DNA from: Diplodia intermedia
Taxonomy: Eukaryota > Ascomycota > Dothideomycetes > Botryosphaeriales > Botryosphaeriaceae
Reading direction: 5' to 3'
Assembly (NCBI GenBank): GCA_021495925.1
Contig: JAKEKT010000050.1
Location: 186,001 to 250,000, forward strand
DNA: 64,000 bases
Part shown: in pieces, positions 34,106 through 45,272 of the stretch
Layout: each line of letters opens with the position of its first letter
Numbering within the stretch: position 1 is the first letter of the stretch
Notes under the pieces: generated by a model
The model's input: the letters and a program-made list of their open reading frames with translations, nothing else
What the model was told of the DNA's origin: nothing
Database searches by the model: none
Program-made: the position numbers and the translations under genes

Positions 34106-35981
34106 TCAAGCACTCGTATCCATCACATCCGCGATATACGTCGGCGTTCCGTACTGGCCCTCAAACTCGAACTGCTCGAACATGTCCCAGAAGTAAAAGT
34201 CCTCCTCGAGGAAGAGCTCGTTGGCGGATATCTCCTCGATCAGCGTCTCGAACCGGCCCGAAACGGCCACCTTGGGGCGGCGGACGAACGCCCTGAGCCG
34301 GCCCTTCTCGCGGCCTGCGGGCAGGCAGCCGAACGCGACGACCCGCAGGGCCGGGTTGGCGGCGGCCGACTGGCGGAACATGGCGTATGCGACGTTGGGC
34401 AGCCATGGGTTGCTTTCGTAGAAGTCGACGAGGGTGTCGTAAGGGGCGCTGATGTGTTGTCTGTTCTCGGGCGTGCGGAGGGTGCAGACGAGACGGAGGC
34501 GGGGTGCTTGGGCAATTGTGTTCTGGTGGTGGTGGTGGTGGTGTTAGTGTTTGTGTTGAACTGATGGGACTTTGGAGCGGCAAAGAACTTACCAGGAAAG
34601 ATTGCATTTCCGCCCCGGCGATGTTGGGGTTTCTGTCTCGAATCGATGGAACGGGCAGGCTGACCCAGAGTTCTTCCAATGCGGGGAAGCTGGAAACGAG
34701 CTTGGTGAAGGCCTGGGACAAGTCTTTGCCGAGCGCGGAAAAGCTTCTGCCCAGAGATAAGGTTACTTTCGAAAAGCTTCCGCGGCATACCTCGACACAC
34801 AGAGTTCGTAGCGTCGCTGTCTTCCGCTGTGAAAGTTCTTCGCACACTTGGATAAATCCCTCTCTTGCAGTATACGGAGTTCCCATACTGGCGCCCCATG
34901 AGTATAGGATATCGACCCCCGCCAGCACAAGATGCTGGAGGTTGCGGAACCTATGTAACTTGTGAATCTCTGTCTCTTCAAGGCACCCACCTTCAATGAC
35001 AATGTCTCTGATCTTGGTATCTGGATGGAGGTCTGCGATCATAAAGAGAAAATTGCCGGGCTTCCGCATGCACTCGCGGAGTGTTACGGACTGAAGGTCG
35101 GAGAAGTTAAGGATCTCCTTGAAAAACCTGCAGAACAGGACAGTGCTGTTGAGTTTCTCGGGGCAACCTGTCAGTGTCAAAGTCTTCAGCCGAAACCTGA
35201 CGCCCAAGCGGGCTATCATAAGTGCGGCGAGTATGAAGGGCTGAGGCCTGCCTACGCCTACAACTGTATGGTGCATGCAACAAACGCCAGACAAATGCCT
35301 AAGGTTGACAGCACCAGCAAGCAACATGCCAGCTGCCTCGGCCATGCACGGGTCAGACCTGCAGTGAACGCTTATGGTCAAGGACGTAAGCATCGATGTG
35401 TCTGGCAAGATCCACTCTTCTAGAGGGGTGCGGGATAGATAGCGCGGTGGCCAGCGCAGGTCCAGAGTTAGCAGATTGCGTTGGTGCTGGAACATGTGGT
35501 CAAGGAAGTCTGAGGGGAACTCGGTGCTACCGGTAGCTGAGCAGATGATGCGAACGCTCCGTAGCTGATCGTCGGCGAGGGCGGCGAATAGAAGCGGCCA
35601 GTGGGCGTAGAAAAACTGGCCGCGGTGTTGAGGGCGAACAAGGGTTATGTCACGGATCTCTTTCGAGACTGGGTTAGACGGACTCGTGAGGTTGTAAAGA
35701 TCTTTTGCGGACCAGTCCGATTCGTTGATGTAGATGTGTTCATACAGAAATGGCAAGGTGAGAAGGCGAAGGTCCTTGCAGGTGAGAGCCAAGTTTGCGA
35801 GATCTCGTTTGCGCGTGATCTAGACAAGTGTAGTCAGTGTGCGGTCGAGGCCAATAGTAGGGGTGCGGTTGCTTCTCACAAACTCGATGATTTTCAGCGC
35901 GATTTCATTGGGGACGCCGCCAAAGGCACGCAGCGCCGGGCTGTTGAGTGACGGGTGGAAAGGCGCGGGCGGCGTGGACAT
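34106..35981 (-). CDS. F-box protein
   Basis: 581 residues from three exons (35981-35880, 35819-34593, 34522-34106). Splicing exon 1 to exon 2 assembles an N-terminal F-box, with VPNEIALKIIEF joined to ITRKRDLANLALTCKDLRLL, so the protein probably serves as substrate adaptor of an SCF ubiquitin ligase through Skp1. The middle is a leucine-rich, beta/alpha repeat-like region (LLTLDLRWPP, LTSLTISVHC, LKTLTLTGC, LQSVTLRECMR, LQHLVLAGVD) as in fungal LRR-type F-box proteins. The C-terminal exon is acidic and aromatic (ELFLEEDFYFWDMFEQFEFEG). No target can be inferred. The divergent neighbour is SSE1. Confidence 0.83.
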
Positions 35982-36859
35982 CTCGGCGACGGTGTGCGGT
36001 GCATGGAGGAGGGGGAAGAAGCCAAGATGTCAGTTGTGATATAAATGCAGTGGAGCAGTAAGCGACGCGAGGCGCCGACAGGAATGGCAGGCGCGCATGG
36101 GAGTCAATCACCACCACCACCAAACGCAGGGTGAACAAACTGTGAACAATGAAATTGAAGAAAGGGCTACGACAGACTGGCCCGAGACAGAAAGAAGCTG
36201 AGCCTGCCTTGTCTTGCTTGCTTTATAGACATAGGTATCCAGGCAGCACCTTGGTGTAGCTAGGCAGCACTTCCAGGCAGGCGCATCTTCGCGATCCGCG
36301 AGGAACCGATATACTGACCATGCCGACCCAGGCGCAAACGTTACTTTGGATATTCGCCAGAAACGAGATGATGTTTCACGGCGCGCCAGGTGTTGAGCGG
36401 CCGGTGAGGCGGACGCAGGGCTGTCCCGTCGCTCCCAAAGCCGGCAGCCAATGATTTCGCGGCAACGAAAAACACGGTGAAGAGCGGCTGAGACGCGCGA
36501 GAGACAAGGCCGCCGGGAAAGGCGGCAGGCGAAGAGCAGATGCGGAATCCGTTTACACATTGCCAAGGGAATCGCGACAGAGATTTAATAAGAGAAACTG
36601 CACGTCGGTGGTTGGGCCCGCGGCCTGGAGGCACAAATCCCGAGCTGGCAGCCAGAGGCAATGCGCCCCGTGGGGCAGGCCGCACACGGCACGGGCGCAC
36701 CGAGCAGAGAGGGCACAAGGGCGCGCGCGAGCGAAGCGGTTCGTCTCGGGGTGCGCGCCGCGGTGGTGGCAGTGGCTTGGGTCGCGGCGGCGCTGGCACG
36801 ATTGACGTGTTTGCTTGGGTTTGCCCCACCAAACCCGAGCGAGTCGGGGCTTATCGAAT

Positions 36860-36869
36860 CGAAATTTCT
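36860..36869 (+). promoter_or_regulatory. heat-shock-element-like site upstream of SSE1
   Basis: CGAAATTTCT is a two-unit nGAAnnTTCn inverted repeat, preceded by another GAA unit and followed by AGAAC two unit lengths later. It lies about 195 bp before the Hsp110 start, where Hsf1 control is expected for this chaperone family. Confidence 0.4.
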
Positions 36870-36954
36870 AGTCGGCCCTAGAACGCCGTCGCAGTTTTCA
36901 GCCTCGTGCAGCCACATCAACTTCTCTGCTCTCCGCCCGGCTCCCTGCCACGCG

Positions 36955-36960
36955 TATAAA
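36955..36960 (+). promoter_or_regulatory. TATA box of SSE1
   Basis: TATAAA about 100 bp before the ATG, between the heat-shock-like element and a pyrimidine-rich leader. Typical position for a stress-inducible fungal promoter. Confidence 0.5.
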
Positions 36961-37062
36961 CCCCCTCCGCGACGCGGTCTCTCCTTTCGAAAAGTTTGTC
37001 GCGCCGCCGTACCATCCGTACCCACACGCTCACCCGCCCAAGCACCCGAGTGACGCAACACC

Positions 37063-39572
37063 ATGTCTGTCGTCGGTATTGATCTGGGGACGGCCAACAC
37101 GGTTATCGCCGTCGCGCGCAACCGTGGAGTCGACGTCGTACGTCTGCTGCCCGCCCACCACCCACGCCCACCGCTAACCGCCGCCGCAGGTCACCAACGA
37201 AGTCTCCAACCGCTCGACGCCGTAAGTCGCCCGCCGCTGCCCCTCCCCCGCATACACACTGACCGCGCGCAGGACGCTCGTTGGCTTCGGTCCCAAGAGC
37301 AGGTACCTCGGTGAGGCCGCCAAGACGCAGGAGATCTCCAACCTCAAGAACACCGTTGGCTGCCTGCCGCGTCTGGCTGGCCGCACCCTGAAGGACCCCG
37401 ATGTCGTTATCGAGCAGGAGTACATCTCGGCCCCGCTGGTCGACATCAACGGCCAGGTCGGCGCCGAGGTCACCTACATGGGCAAGAAGGAGCAGTTCAC
37501 TGCCACCCAGATGATTGCCATGTACCTCACCAAGATCAAGCAGACCGCCTCTGCCGAGCTCAAGCTGCCCGTCTCCGACGTCGTCATCAGCTGTCCTGCC
37601 TGGTTCACCGATGCTCAGCGCCGCAACATCATCGACGCCGCCGACATCGCCGGCCTCAAGACCCTCCGCCTCATGAACGACACCACTGCCACCGCTCTGG
37701 GCTACGGCATCACCAAGCTGGACCTGCCCGGCCCGGAGGAGAAGCCCAGGCGCACCGTCTTCGTCGACATTGGCCACAGCAACTACTCTTGCTCCGTCGT
37801 CGAGTTCAAGAAGGGCGAGCTGGCCGTCAAGTCGACCGCCTACGACCGCCACTTCGGTGGCCGCAACTTCGACAAGGCCATTGTCGACCACTTCGTCACC
37901 GAGTTCAAGGAGAAGTTCAAGATCGACATCAACGAGAACCCCAAGGCCCGCGTCCGTCTGACCGCCGCCTGCGAGAAGCTCAAGAAGGTCTTGTCCGCAA
38001 ACGCTGGCGCCCCCATCAGCGTCGAGTCCATCATGAACGACGTCGATGTCCGTGGTTTCCTCAAGCGTGAGGAGCTGGAGGAGCTCATGAAGCCGCTCCT
38101 TGAGCGCGCCACCAAGCCGCTCGAGCAGGCTCTCGCCGAGGCCAAGCTCAAGCCCGAGGACATTGACTCCATTGAGCTTGTTGGTGGCTGCACCCGTGTC
38201 CCCGCCCTCAAGGCCAAGATCCAGGACTTCTTCGGCAAGCAGCTCAACTTCACTCAGAACGCCGATGAGGCCATTGCTCGCGGTTGCGCCTTCAGCTGTG
38301 CCATCCTTTCGCCCGTCTTCCGTGTCCGTGACTTCTCCGTTCACGACATTGTCAACTACCCCATCGAGTTCACCTGGGAGAAGTCGCCCGACATCCCGGA
38401 TGAGGACACCAACCTTACTGTCTTCAACAGGGGCAACACCATGCCCTCTACCAAGATCCTCACCTTCTACAGGAAGCAGCCTTTCGACCTGGAGGCCAGG
38501 TACGCCAAGCCCGATGGTCTTCCCGGCAAGACCAACCCCTGGATCGGCCGCTTCTCCGTCAAGGGTGTCAAGGCGGATGCCAAGGATGACTTCATGATCT
38601 GCAAGCTGAAGGCTCGCCTGAACCTCCACGGTATCCTTAACCTGGAGCAGGGCTACTACGTTGAGGACAAGGAGGTGGAGGAGCCCATTCCCGAGGAGAA
38701 GAAGGAGGGTGATGTATGTGAACATTCCGATTCTGTTGGCGTTGGCTCTCCAAGTGAAGTGCCGGAGATGAGGGGTTCTGTCCGCTTGAACGAATCCCCC
38801 AATTCCCGCGAAACGAAGAGAGCTAAACACTCGCCTTTCCCGCGTCCTTCTTCCCCTTCATTCGCTCTTCCCACCGATAACAAAGAAGCCGCTGAACTAA
38901 CCGGTGCACAGGCTATGGACGTCGATGCCAAGGATAACGCGGACAAGCCCAAGACTCGCAAGGTCAAGAAGCAGGTCCGCATGGGCGACCTTCCCCTCTC
39001 TTCCGGAACCGCATCGCTGGACCAGTCTTCCAAGGAGACGGCCGCTGAGCGTGAGTCGGCCATGATCATGGAGGACAAGCTTGTCGCCGACACGGAGCAC
39101 ATGAAGAACGAGCTCGAGGGCTTCATCTACGAGCTCCGTGGCAAGCTCGACGACGTGTACGCCGAATTTGTCAGCGAGGCCGAGAAGGAGAAGATCAAGG
39201 CCAAGCTCGAGGCTTCCGAGGTAAGTTTGCCCGAATATCATCTGACATTTTCAACAACTAACTTGGCCGTAGGACTGGCTCTACGAGGACGGCGAGGACA
39301 CCACCAAGGCCGTCTACGTCGCCAAGATCGAAGAGATCCGCGCGCTTGCCGGCCCCGTCATCCAGCGCTACAACGACAAGCTCATGGAGGAGCTTGAGGC
39401 CAAGAGGAAGGTCGAGGAGGAGGCGGCTGCGGCCAAGCGTGCTGAGATTGAGGCGCGCCAGAAGGCCGAGGCGGAAAAGAAGCAGGCGGCGCAGGCCGAC
39501 AAGCCGGCCGAGCCCAAGGACGCCGAGATGGCGGACGCGGACAAGCCGGCCGAGACTGAGGAGGCGAAATAA
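37063..39572 (+). CDS. SSE1: Hsp110-type chaperone SSE1 (Hsp88)
   Basis: Cytosolic Hsp70-like nucleotide-exchange factor and holdase. Five exons (37063-37137, 37190-37221, 37273-38713, 38912-39220, 39273-39572) encode 718 residues. The ATPase start is SVVGIDLGTANTVIAVARNRG, followed by VISCPAWFTDAQRRNIIDAA, RLMNDTTATALGYG, FVDIGHSNYSCSVVEF, HFGGRNFDKAI and ELVGGCTRVPALK. The variant nucleotide-binding motifs, the long acidic loop (VEEPIPEEKKEG) and the extended helical C-terminus (ELEAKRKVEEEAAAAKRAE) separate it from canonical Hsp70. No ER signal or retention motif is present, so it is the SSE1 and not the LHS1 type. The 198-nt third intron has no in-frame stop, so its retention would add 66 residues. 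A heat-shock-like element lies upstream. Confidence 0.94.
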
Positions 39573-40569
39573 GGAGAAGCAAAAGCAAAAAGTCAGTCAC
39601 AGGCGTCGGTTCGGTATGATGCACGAGAAAATGATGCATTACTGGGTCGTTGGGGGTTTGATGATTGATTCCTCTATTCCCTATGCTCTTTTTTAAACTT
39701 TTCCAGTTTCTTGACACGACTGCGTAGGATCGATATTCGGATACGGCAATGGGGGCTTTATGATAGATCGATCTTCTACTTCTAGAGACAATGACGGGTA
39801 AAATTTTACGACTTCAAATCGGGGCCATGTGATGTTGAGATTCTGTTGGATGTCTTGCGTGTGCAACTACTCTGATATACAACTACATGTTGCGCATTCG
39901 TTCATCGCGAAAGCAACATAGTAAATCTCATCGCTGTTCTCGCGCTCCGTCAATGTCCTAAGGATTCGGAAAGGAAATGCACCTGTGACTACCTGCGCAT
40001 CCTGTAGCCCCCTCCAACAAGGAGAGGGGAGAAGAAAAAAAACTTTGTGAATGACGATACCCACAGCCCCGTCATCACTTGACGTCACACATCCCCACAG
40101 CCCCTCAGCAGATCCCCTGCCAGCCAACGTGACCAACCCCTCCGTGCCCCCTTCCCCCCCTTTTGCATCATCGGTCCTCATCATCATGTCCGTCCCTGCA
40201 TAGAAGCTGACAAAAGAAATCGACCCACCCGCATCTATCGTTGTATTCATATCCACGTAGGCAGTTGAATCCAGTGTCCGGCCGTGAACGCAAGTCCAGA
40301 CAACAGATCCAACCACCCACCCGCCCATGCAAGAAGAGCATCGTCCCCGGTGAATTCACAATCATCTTTTCCTCTCCCCAGCCGCTAGGAAAGGTGTTTT
40401 CTCATCAGGCACTCAGGCATTCAGGCACTCTCACATCTTCATCTCCGAAATATCGCCGAGCGGCCTGAGGCCTGAGGCCTGAAAAAAAAAAAAAAAAACT
40501 TTCAAACGCCACCACCCACCCATCAACCAGGGATGCTGCTGCATGCAAAACGCAAAAAAAGAACTGTTG
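39573..40569. other. intergenic between SSE1 and tRNA-Arg
   Basis: About 1 kb. SSE1 3' UTR followed by sequence with an A-run at about 40482-40498 and a repeated GGCCTGA unit just before it. No gene supported. Confidence 0.45.
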
Positions 40570-40641
40570 TGACCACAGCAGGGATCGAACCTGCAATCTC
40601 TTGATTCGTAGTCAAGCGCCTTGCCATTGGGCCATGCGGCC
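40570..40641 (-). tRNA. tRNA-Arg (anticodon ACG)
   Basis: Full cloverleaf on the minus strand without intron: acceptor GGCCGCA pairs with TGTGGTC (two G-U pairs), discriminator A, anticodon stem CTTGA/TCAAG with loop CTACGAA giving anticodon ACG, and T-arm GCAGGTTCGATCCCTGC. ACG is modified to ICG and reads CGU, CGC and CGA. The T-loop contains a standard B box. Confidence 0.93.
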
Positions 40642-41516
40642 AGTTGTAGAGAAAGATGCAGCTGTTGTGCTTCTTTGATGGTGGTGATTTTGCTGGGATG
40701 GTATATGTAGGGGGAGATGGGATGGCTAACGGGGATGGGCGGGCTGGAAAGGAGGGCTGGGCGGTTTTTGGGGGGTGGAGGGGTGGTAGGAGGGGGGTGG
40801 GGCTGGGGAGGGGCTTGTTGGGGTTGGGGTTTTGGGTACGGGGGCGTTTGGGGTGGGGACGGTCTTTAGACAGAACGTTCCAAGACAATCAAGCTGTCCG
40901 GCCGAGGCTGCTGTGGTGCTGCTGTTGGAGAGGGCTGGGGGCTTTGCGTTTGTGAAGACAGTTGGAGAGGACTTTGCGTTTTTGAGGGGTTTTTTTTTTT
41001 TTTTTGGTGGAGAAAGACTTACTTCTAAGCATGCGGGGAGGGGCTTTGAAGGAAGATGTGCTGTTATTGTTGCTAATATCGTTGAGACGCAGTAGTGAAG
41101 TGAGATGGGCGTGGGTAACGGTCCAGAAAAATCTGACAGGATGGCGGTATGGGGAGACAATATCGGGACGTGGATGCGAGGTTTAAAATTGTACGAATGC
41201 ATCCAGACATTGTAATTCACTGCTTGTATGTGCAGCGGGCAATCTCTGTGTAGACGAATGTTGTAAAACATAATTTTTTACAATCCGCTGTGCGAAAAGG
41301 ATGCCATTAAGCGCTATCGAATGCCATTCTACATAACAAGTGCCTGAACGTTCCTCATCTCTTGTCATTTGAATTTCGCGAATGGAATCATTCACTCTTA
41401 TTGGTCTGATCACTGACCGAATCACAGTAAACCACCGTAACCATCAACCCATCCGCCGTCCAAATCCGAATCGCAAGACGAATTCATGGCCCTCTGGATC
41501 TATATTGTAAATCAGT
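40642..41516. other. intergenic, low-complexity G-rich then AT-rich
   Basis: Starts with a G-rich plus strand (GGGGTGGGGCTGGGGAGGGG near 40793) and a T-run (about 40988-41005), then becomes more AT-rich. No coding frame supported. Confidence 0.4.
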
Positions 41517-41693
41517 TCATCGGTTCAATAACGATGGGATGGATGAAGAACCTATCAGTGCCCTCGCTGGCCTGACTGAACGCCAGGTGACATACGCGAT
41601 ACTGATCGATATGATGCCCGCCACGAATGCGATGACCACTCCGATGATGTTGATCTCGTCGCCAACGGAGATGGCGCGGGTGGTGACTGTCAT
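41517..41693 (-). CDS. possible small membrane protein (58 residues), uncertain
   Basis: A short minus-strand frame from ATG (41693) to TGA (41517) encodes MTVTTRAISVGDEINIIG followed by a clear transmembrane-type helix (VVIAFVAGIISISIAYVTW) and a basic end RSVRPARALIG. The single helix with positive-inside flank is unlike random GC-rich frames nearby. It may be a genuine small protein, the last exon of a longer gene, or a remnant. Nearby minus-strand frames at 41780-42119 (GTLISELTLVSLMQDPHP, ASNHITELPRNG) also look partly protein-like but cannot be joined convincingly. Not recognised. Confidence 0.3.
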   Translation of the reverse strand: MTVTTRAISVGDEINIIGVVIAFVAGIISISIAYVTWRSVRPARALIGSSSIPSLLNR

Positions 41694-42584
41694 CGGCCTT
41701 TCTTTGTTTCTGAAGGCGGTCGGTTACTGACGTTGATTTTCAGACTGGGCTGACGGGTTGGTTCAGCGACGGAATTGAGCCAGACAGTATGCTTTGAGAA
41801 TTGTATGAGCAAGCGCATTGGGCGGAACCCGCTGCTTGAGAACCGAAGCACTGTTAAAAGGTTGTTAGGAAACGGCATCTAGGCAGTTTTTATAATCGTC
41901 TCTAGACGTGCGCGTTGGTTCACGACCAAGGCTGAACGTGAGGCCGAGTAAGCCGTTCCGCGGGAGCTCAGTGATATGATTCGAAGCTGCAAATGCGGGA
42001 TGCGGGTCTTGCATGAGGGATACAAGGGTCAGCTCACTAATCAGGGTTCCGATTGGAGGGCTGACAAGGTTCGCCTCCCCGACGCGCTCGACCAGCGTGT
42101 CAGCCCTTTGTGTAACCACAAAGGCCGGGGAGGCGCCGCTGGCTTGGCGTGCTTGTTAATAGTTAACTGCGGCTGCGCTTCTCTGTTGCTTGCTCCGGGA
42201 ATGCATAGCGGTGCGAGACATGTATGGGCAAAAATTAAGAGGATTCAAATAAAAAGAGCGATAGTAGGCGATCAAGAAATAAAAAAAATAATTTGCGAAT
42301 CTATGCAAAGAAGTGACGGTAGAACTAGAGTAAAGGTTCGCAAATCTATGTATAAGCGCGACTTGCGATAATTCTTCCATTGGCCTTTTATTCTATGAAA
42401 CTCTTCAGTTTCTAAAGTTACAAATCCCTGAGCACCCATCCACCGCTTTTGAGATATCCCAGACCCCGAAGACGCCCAGATCATCCAACGAAATAGAGAG
42501 AGAGAAAAAAAAAAAAAAAAAGAAACAGTCAACCCAACCAACGCCGCCGCTACAAAATCAAACAACCCCCTCCCCCACGCCCCA
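41694..42584. other. intergenic, AT-richer, possible gene remnant
   Basis: About 0.9 kb next to the HELLS-like gene's 3' end. An A-run lies at about 42504-42521. Minus-strand frames between 41780 and 42119 have some protein-like character but no recognisable domain. Confidence 0.35.
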
Positions 42585-45272
42585 TCAAGCCTTCAACCCC
42601 TCCAACAGCGCCCCCTCCCCCCTCTTCCCCACCGCCCTAAACACGCTCCCCTCTCCCCCAACATCCAAACCCTCCTCAGCCCGATCATACGCCTCCTCAC
42701 TCCGATCCGTCAAGATCCTCAACTCCTCCTCCCCCAGCAGCACCCTGCCCTCTCCAGCCCCAACATCCCAGCCGACGCCATCCTCCCTCCTCAGCAAGCG
42801 CTGCAGCTCCTCCACGTCCTCCCTGCCGCCGCCGTTGTTGCCGTTGCGCGTCAGCCCGCCCTTCCGTATGACCAGCTTCTCGAGCCGGCGCTTGCCCTCG
42901 GCGGCGTCGAGCAGGGCCGACTCGACCGTGCCGCGCGTGGCGAGGCGGTAGACGAGCACGTTGCGCGTCTGGCCGATGCGGTGCGCGCGGTCTTGGGCTT
43001 GCAGGTCCTGCTGCGGGTTCCAGTCGCTGTCGAAGAGGACGACCGTGTCGGCGGCGGCGAGGTTGATGCCCTGGCCGCCGGCGCGGGTCGAGAGGAGGAA
43101 GAGGTTGACCGGGGGGAGGACGTCGTCGTCGTCGTCATCGTCGTCGTCTGCGGCGGCGGCGGGCTTGTTGAAGGCCTTGATCAGCTTCTGTCGGTCTTCC
43201 TGCTTGACGCTGCCGTCGATGCGGCAGGTGCGCCAGCCGCGCAGCTCCTCGGCGTAGCGCTCGAGCAGGTCGAGCTGCGTCTTGAACTGGCTGAAGACGA
43301 GCACCTTGTGGCCTGCCGCGAGCAGCCGCGGCAGCAGCGCGTCCAGCAGCAGCATCTTGCCCGACGTCGCGACGAGCGTCTCGTCGGGCGCGCCCTCCTC
43401 GCCCGTGCGGGCGTCGACGAAGGGGCTGAAGAAGTTGTAGGGCGAGTCGCAGCACAGCCGGAGCTGCATGACCGGGTTCTGCAGCTTCTTCGCCCCGATC
43501 TGCCGCTTGGCCATGGCGAGCGTCGCCGCCCGCACGGCGTCTTCTTCCTCGACTTCCGTGTCCGGCGTGCGCGAGCGCGACTCGGGCGTCGCGTCGGAGT
43601 CGTCCGCGCCGGCCTCGAGGTCCCGGAAATACTTGGTGTCGCTGACCTCCTCGTACGTCTTGCGGCCGGCGGCTGCGCGGCGACGGCTGCGACCGCTGCC
43701 GGTGGCGGAAGCGGGTGTGGCCTCCCTGCTCGTCTTGGTGCTCTTGCTTGGTGTAGCTGAATCGCCGTCGAGAGCTTTGCGTTTGAGGCTGGTGGTGCTG
43801 CGAGAGCTTCGAGGGGTTCCGGCGTTGCTGCTCATCTGCTCGGCTGCCTTGTCCTCCAGGTACTGACGGCTGGTTCCGTCAAGGATGGCCTGGTACAGCT
43901 CACGTTGCATGGGAGTGAGCGGTGCGTAGAGAATGTACTCCCGCTTCCGAGGCATCAGCTTCTCGACATCAGCCTTGACCCTCCTGAGAAGGAACGGCTT
44001 CAGAATGGCATGCAAGCTGGCCACGAGCTTTTGCTTCCGCTCTTCGGAGAAGATCTGCTCGTAGCCTTGGCGGTCTTTGAGAGCGGAGAAGTCAAACCAG
44101 GATTCGAATGATTCCAGCTTATCGAAGATTGTGGGCATGAGGAAGTGCAGGAGAGACCAAAGCTCCTGCAGATTGTTTTGCAGCGGCGTACCGGTTATGA
44201 GAAGGCGATTGGCGGACTGGTAAGATTGAAGCTCGCGGATGAGACGGCAGTTGAGGTTCTTGATGCGGTGCCCTTCGTCAATGATGATGAACTTCCATCC
44301 AAAGCCGGCAAGGAACTTCCGATCATTCATGCAAATCTCGTAACTCGTCACAACGATGGGGAACTGCGGAGACCCCGGGTTCTTCAACTTCGCCTTTCGA
44401 ATCTGCTCGCGCTCCTGCTTGCTGCCGTGATAGAGCACGACCGGAATCGTAGGCGCCCACTTCCGCACCTCCTCCACCCAATTCATAGTCGTGCTCAGGG
44501 GCGCCGCAATCAGGAACGGCCCATAGACGCCCTTCTCCCGGAGGAAAGCGAGGAAGGCGATGGTCTGGATGGTCTTGCCCAGCCCCATCTCATCCGCCAA
44601 GATGCCGTTCAACCCGTTCTCGTACAGCGACGTCAGCCACTCCAGCCCCTCGAGCTGGTACGACCTCATCGTGCCGCCGGTGACCAAGCCCGGCTGCCGC
44701 GCCGAACGCAGGTTCTGGATGCCCACATCCGCCGTCTCGACGTCCGCCTCGGCCGCCTCCTGCAGCGCGTCCGACACGCTGGCCTTGCCCGCCTTGGCCT
44801 CAACGTCCTCCTTCTTGAAGTAGCTCGAGATCTTGTTCGCAGCCGCAGCCGCCGGCGCCTTCGCCTTCCCCGACGCCCTCCCCGCCTTGCCCCTCGTCGG
44901 CAACTTCTTCCCCTCCCCCTCCGCCTTCCCCGCCCCAGCTGCCCTCGTCGCCCTCCTCTGCCCCACCTCCGCCACCTTCTCGGCCTCCTCCTCCCTCCTC
45001 CTCATCCTCGCCGCCTTGGCGCCGTCCTCCTCCTCCTCCTCCCGCTCCTCCCGCTGCATCTGCGCCAGCATGATGCTGCTGTACAGCTTGCTCTGGCTGA
45101 GCAGGTACTCGAGCGCCTTGAACTTGGTGTCGTCGACGGCGGCGGGCCGCTCTTTCGCCAGGGCCGCCGCGTCGCGCGCCGCGTCGCGCTTCTCGCGCGC
45201 GCGCCGCATCGCGTCTTCTTCCTGCTGCATGGTGGAGGGGACGGCGGCGGCGGGGGCTTGGTCGGACGCCAT
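42585..45272 (-). CDS. SNF2-family chromatin remodeller (HELLS/LSH/IRC5-like)
   Basis: Intronless 895-residue nuclear ATPase. The N-terminus has a Glu/Arg-rich coiled coil and a PIP-box-like NKISSYFKK. The first helicase lobe contains MRSYQLEGLEWLTSLYENG, ADEMGLGKTIQT (about 229), FIIIDEGHRIKN (DEGH box, about 333) and TGTPLQNNLQELWSLL; the second has LVFSQFKTQLDLLE, STRAGGQGINLAAADTV and QAQDRAHRIGQTRNV (about 762). A low-complexity insert of about 130 residues (Ser/Thr/Lys-rich, then acidic) separates the lobes, and an Asp run lies before the ST-RAGG motif. The DEGH box and flanks fit the LSH/HELLS/DDM1 group (yeast Irc5, Neurospora MUS-30), linked to heterochromatin stability and DNA-damage tolerance. 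I chose the ATG giving MASDQAPAAA; the frame extends 42 codons further upstream. Confidence 0.88.
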   Translation of the reverse strand: MASDQAPAAAVPSTMQQEEDAMRRAREKRDAARDAAALAKERPAAVDDTKFKALEYLLSQSKLYSSIMLAQMQREEREEEEEDGAKAARMRRREEEAEKVAEVGQRRATRAAGAGKAEGEGKKLPTRGKAGRASGKAKAPAAAAANKISSYFKKEDVEAKAGKASVSDALQEAAEADVETADVGIQNLRSARQPGLVTGGTMRSYQLEGLEWLTSLYENGLNGILADEMGLGKTIQTIAFLAFLREKGVYGPFLIAAPLSTTMNWVEEVRKWAPTIPVVLYHGSKQEREQIRKAKLKNPGSPQFPIVVTSYEICMNDRKFLAGFGWKFIIIDEGHRIKNLNCRLIRELQSYQSANRLLITGTPLQNNLQELWSLLHFLMPTIFDKLESFESWFDFSALKDRQGYEQIFSEERKQKLVASLHAILKPFLLRRVKADVEKLMPRKREYILYAPLTPMQRELYQAILDGTSRQYLEDKAAEQMSSNAGTPRSSRSTTSLKRKALDGDSATPSKSTKTSREATPASATGSGRSRRRAAAGRKTYEEVSDTKYFRDLEAGADDSDATPESRSRTPDTEVEEEDAVRAATLAMAKRQIGAKKLQNPVMQLRLCCDSPYNFFSPFVDARTGEEGAPDETLVATSGKMLLLDALLPRLLAAGHKVLVFSQFKTQLDLLERYAEELRGWRTCRIDGSVKQEDRQKLIKAFNKPAAAADDDDDDDDDVLPPVNLFLLSTRAGGQGINLAAADTVVLFDSDWNPQQDLQAQDRAHRIGQTRNVLVYRLATRGTVESALLDAAEGKRRLEKLVIRKGGLTRNGNNGGGREDVEELQRLLRREDGVGWDVGAGEGRVLLGEEELRILTDRSEEAYDRAEEGLDVGGEGSVFRAVGKRGEGALLEGLKA

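Larger units (their letters stand above)
35982..37062. other. intergenic between divergent F-box and SSE1 genes
   Basis: About 1.1 kb bidirectional promoter region. Towards SSE1 it contains a heat-shock-element-like CGAAATTTCT at 36860-36869 and a TATA box at 36955. Overlapping frames here look accidental. Confidence 0.5.

Noticed and set aside
37103..38830. 575-codon minus-strand frame opposite SSE1
   Set aside because: Leu/Val/Gly/Asp-rich antisense shadow of the Hsp110 gene, without domains.
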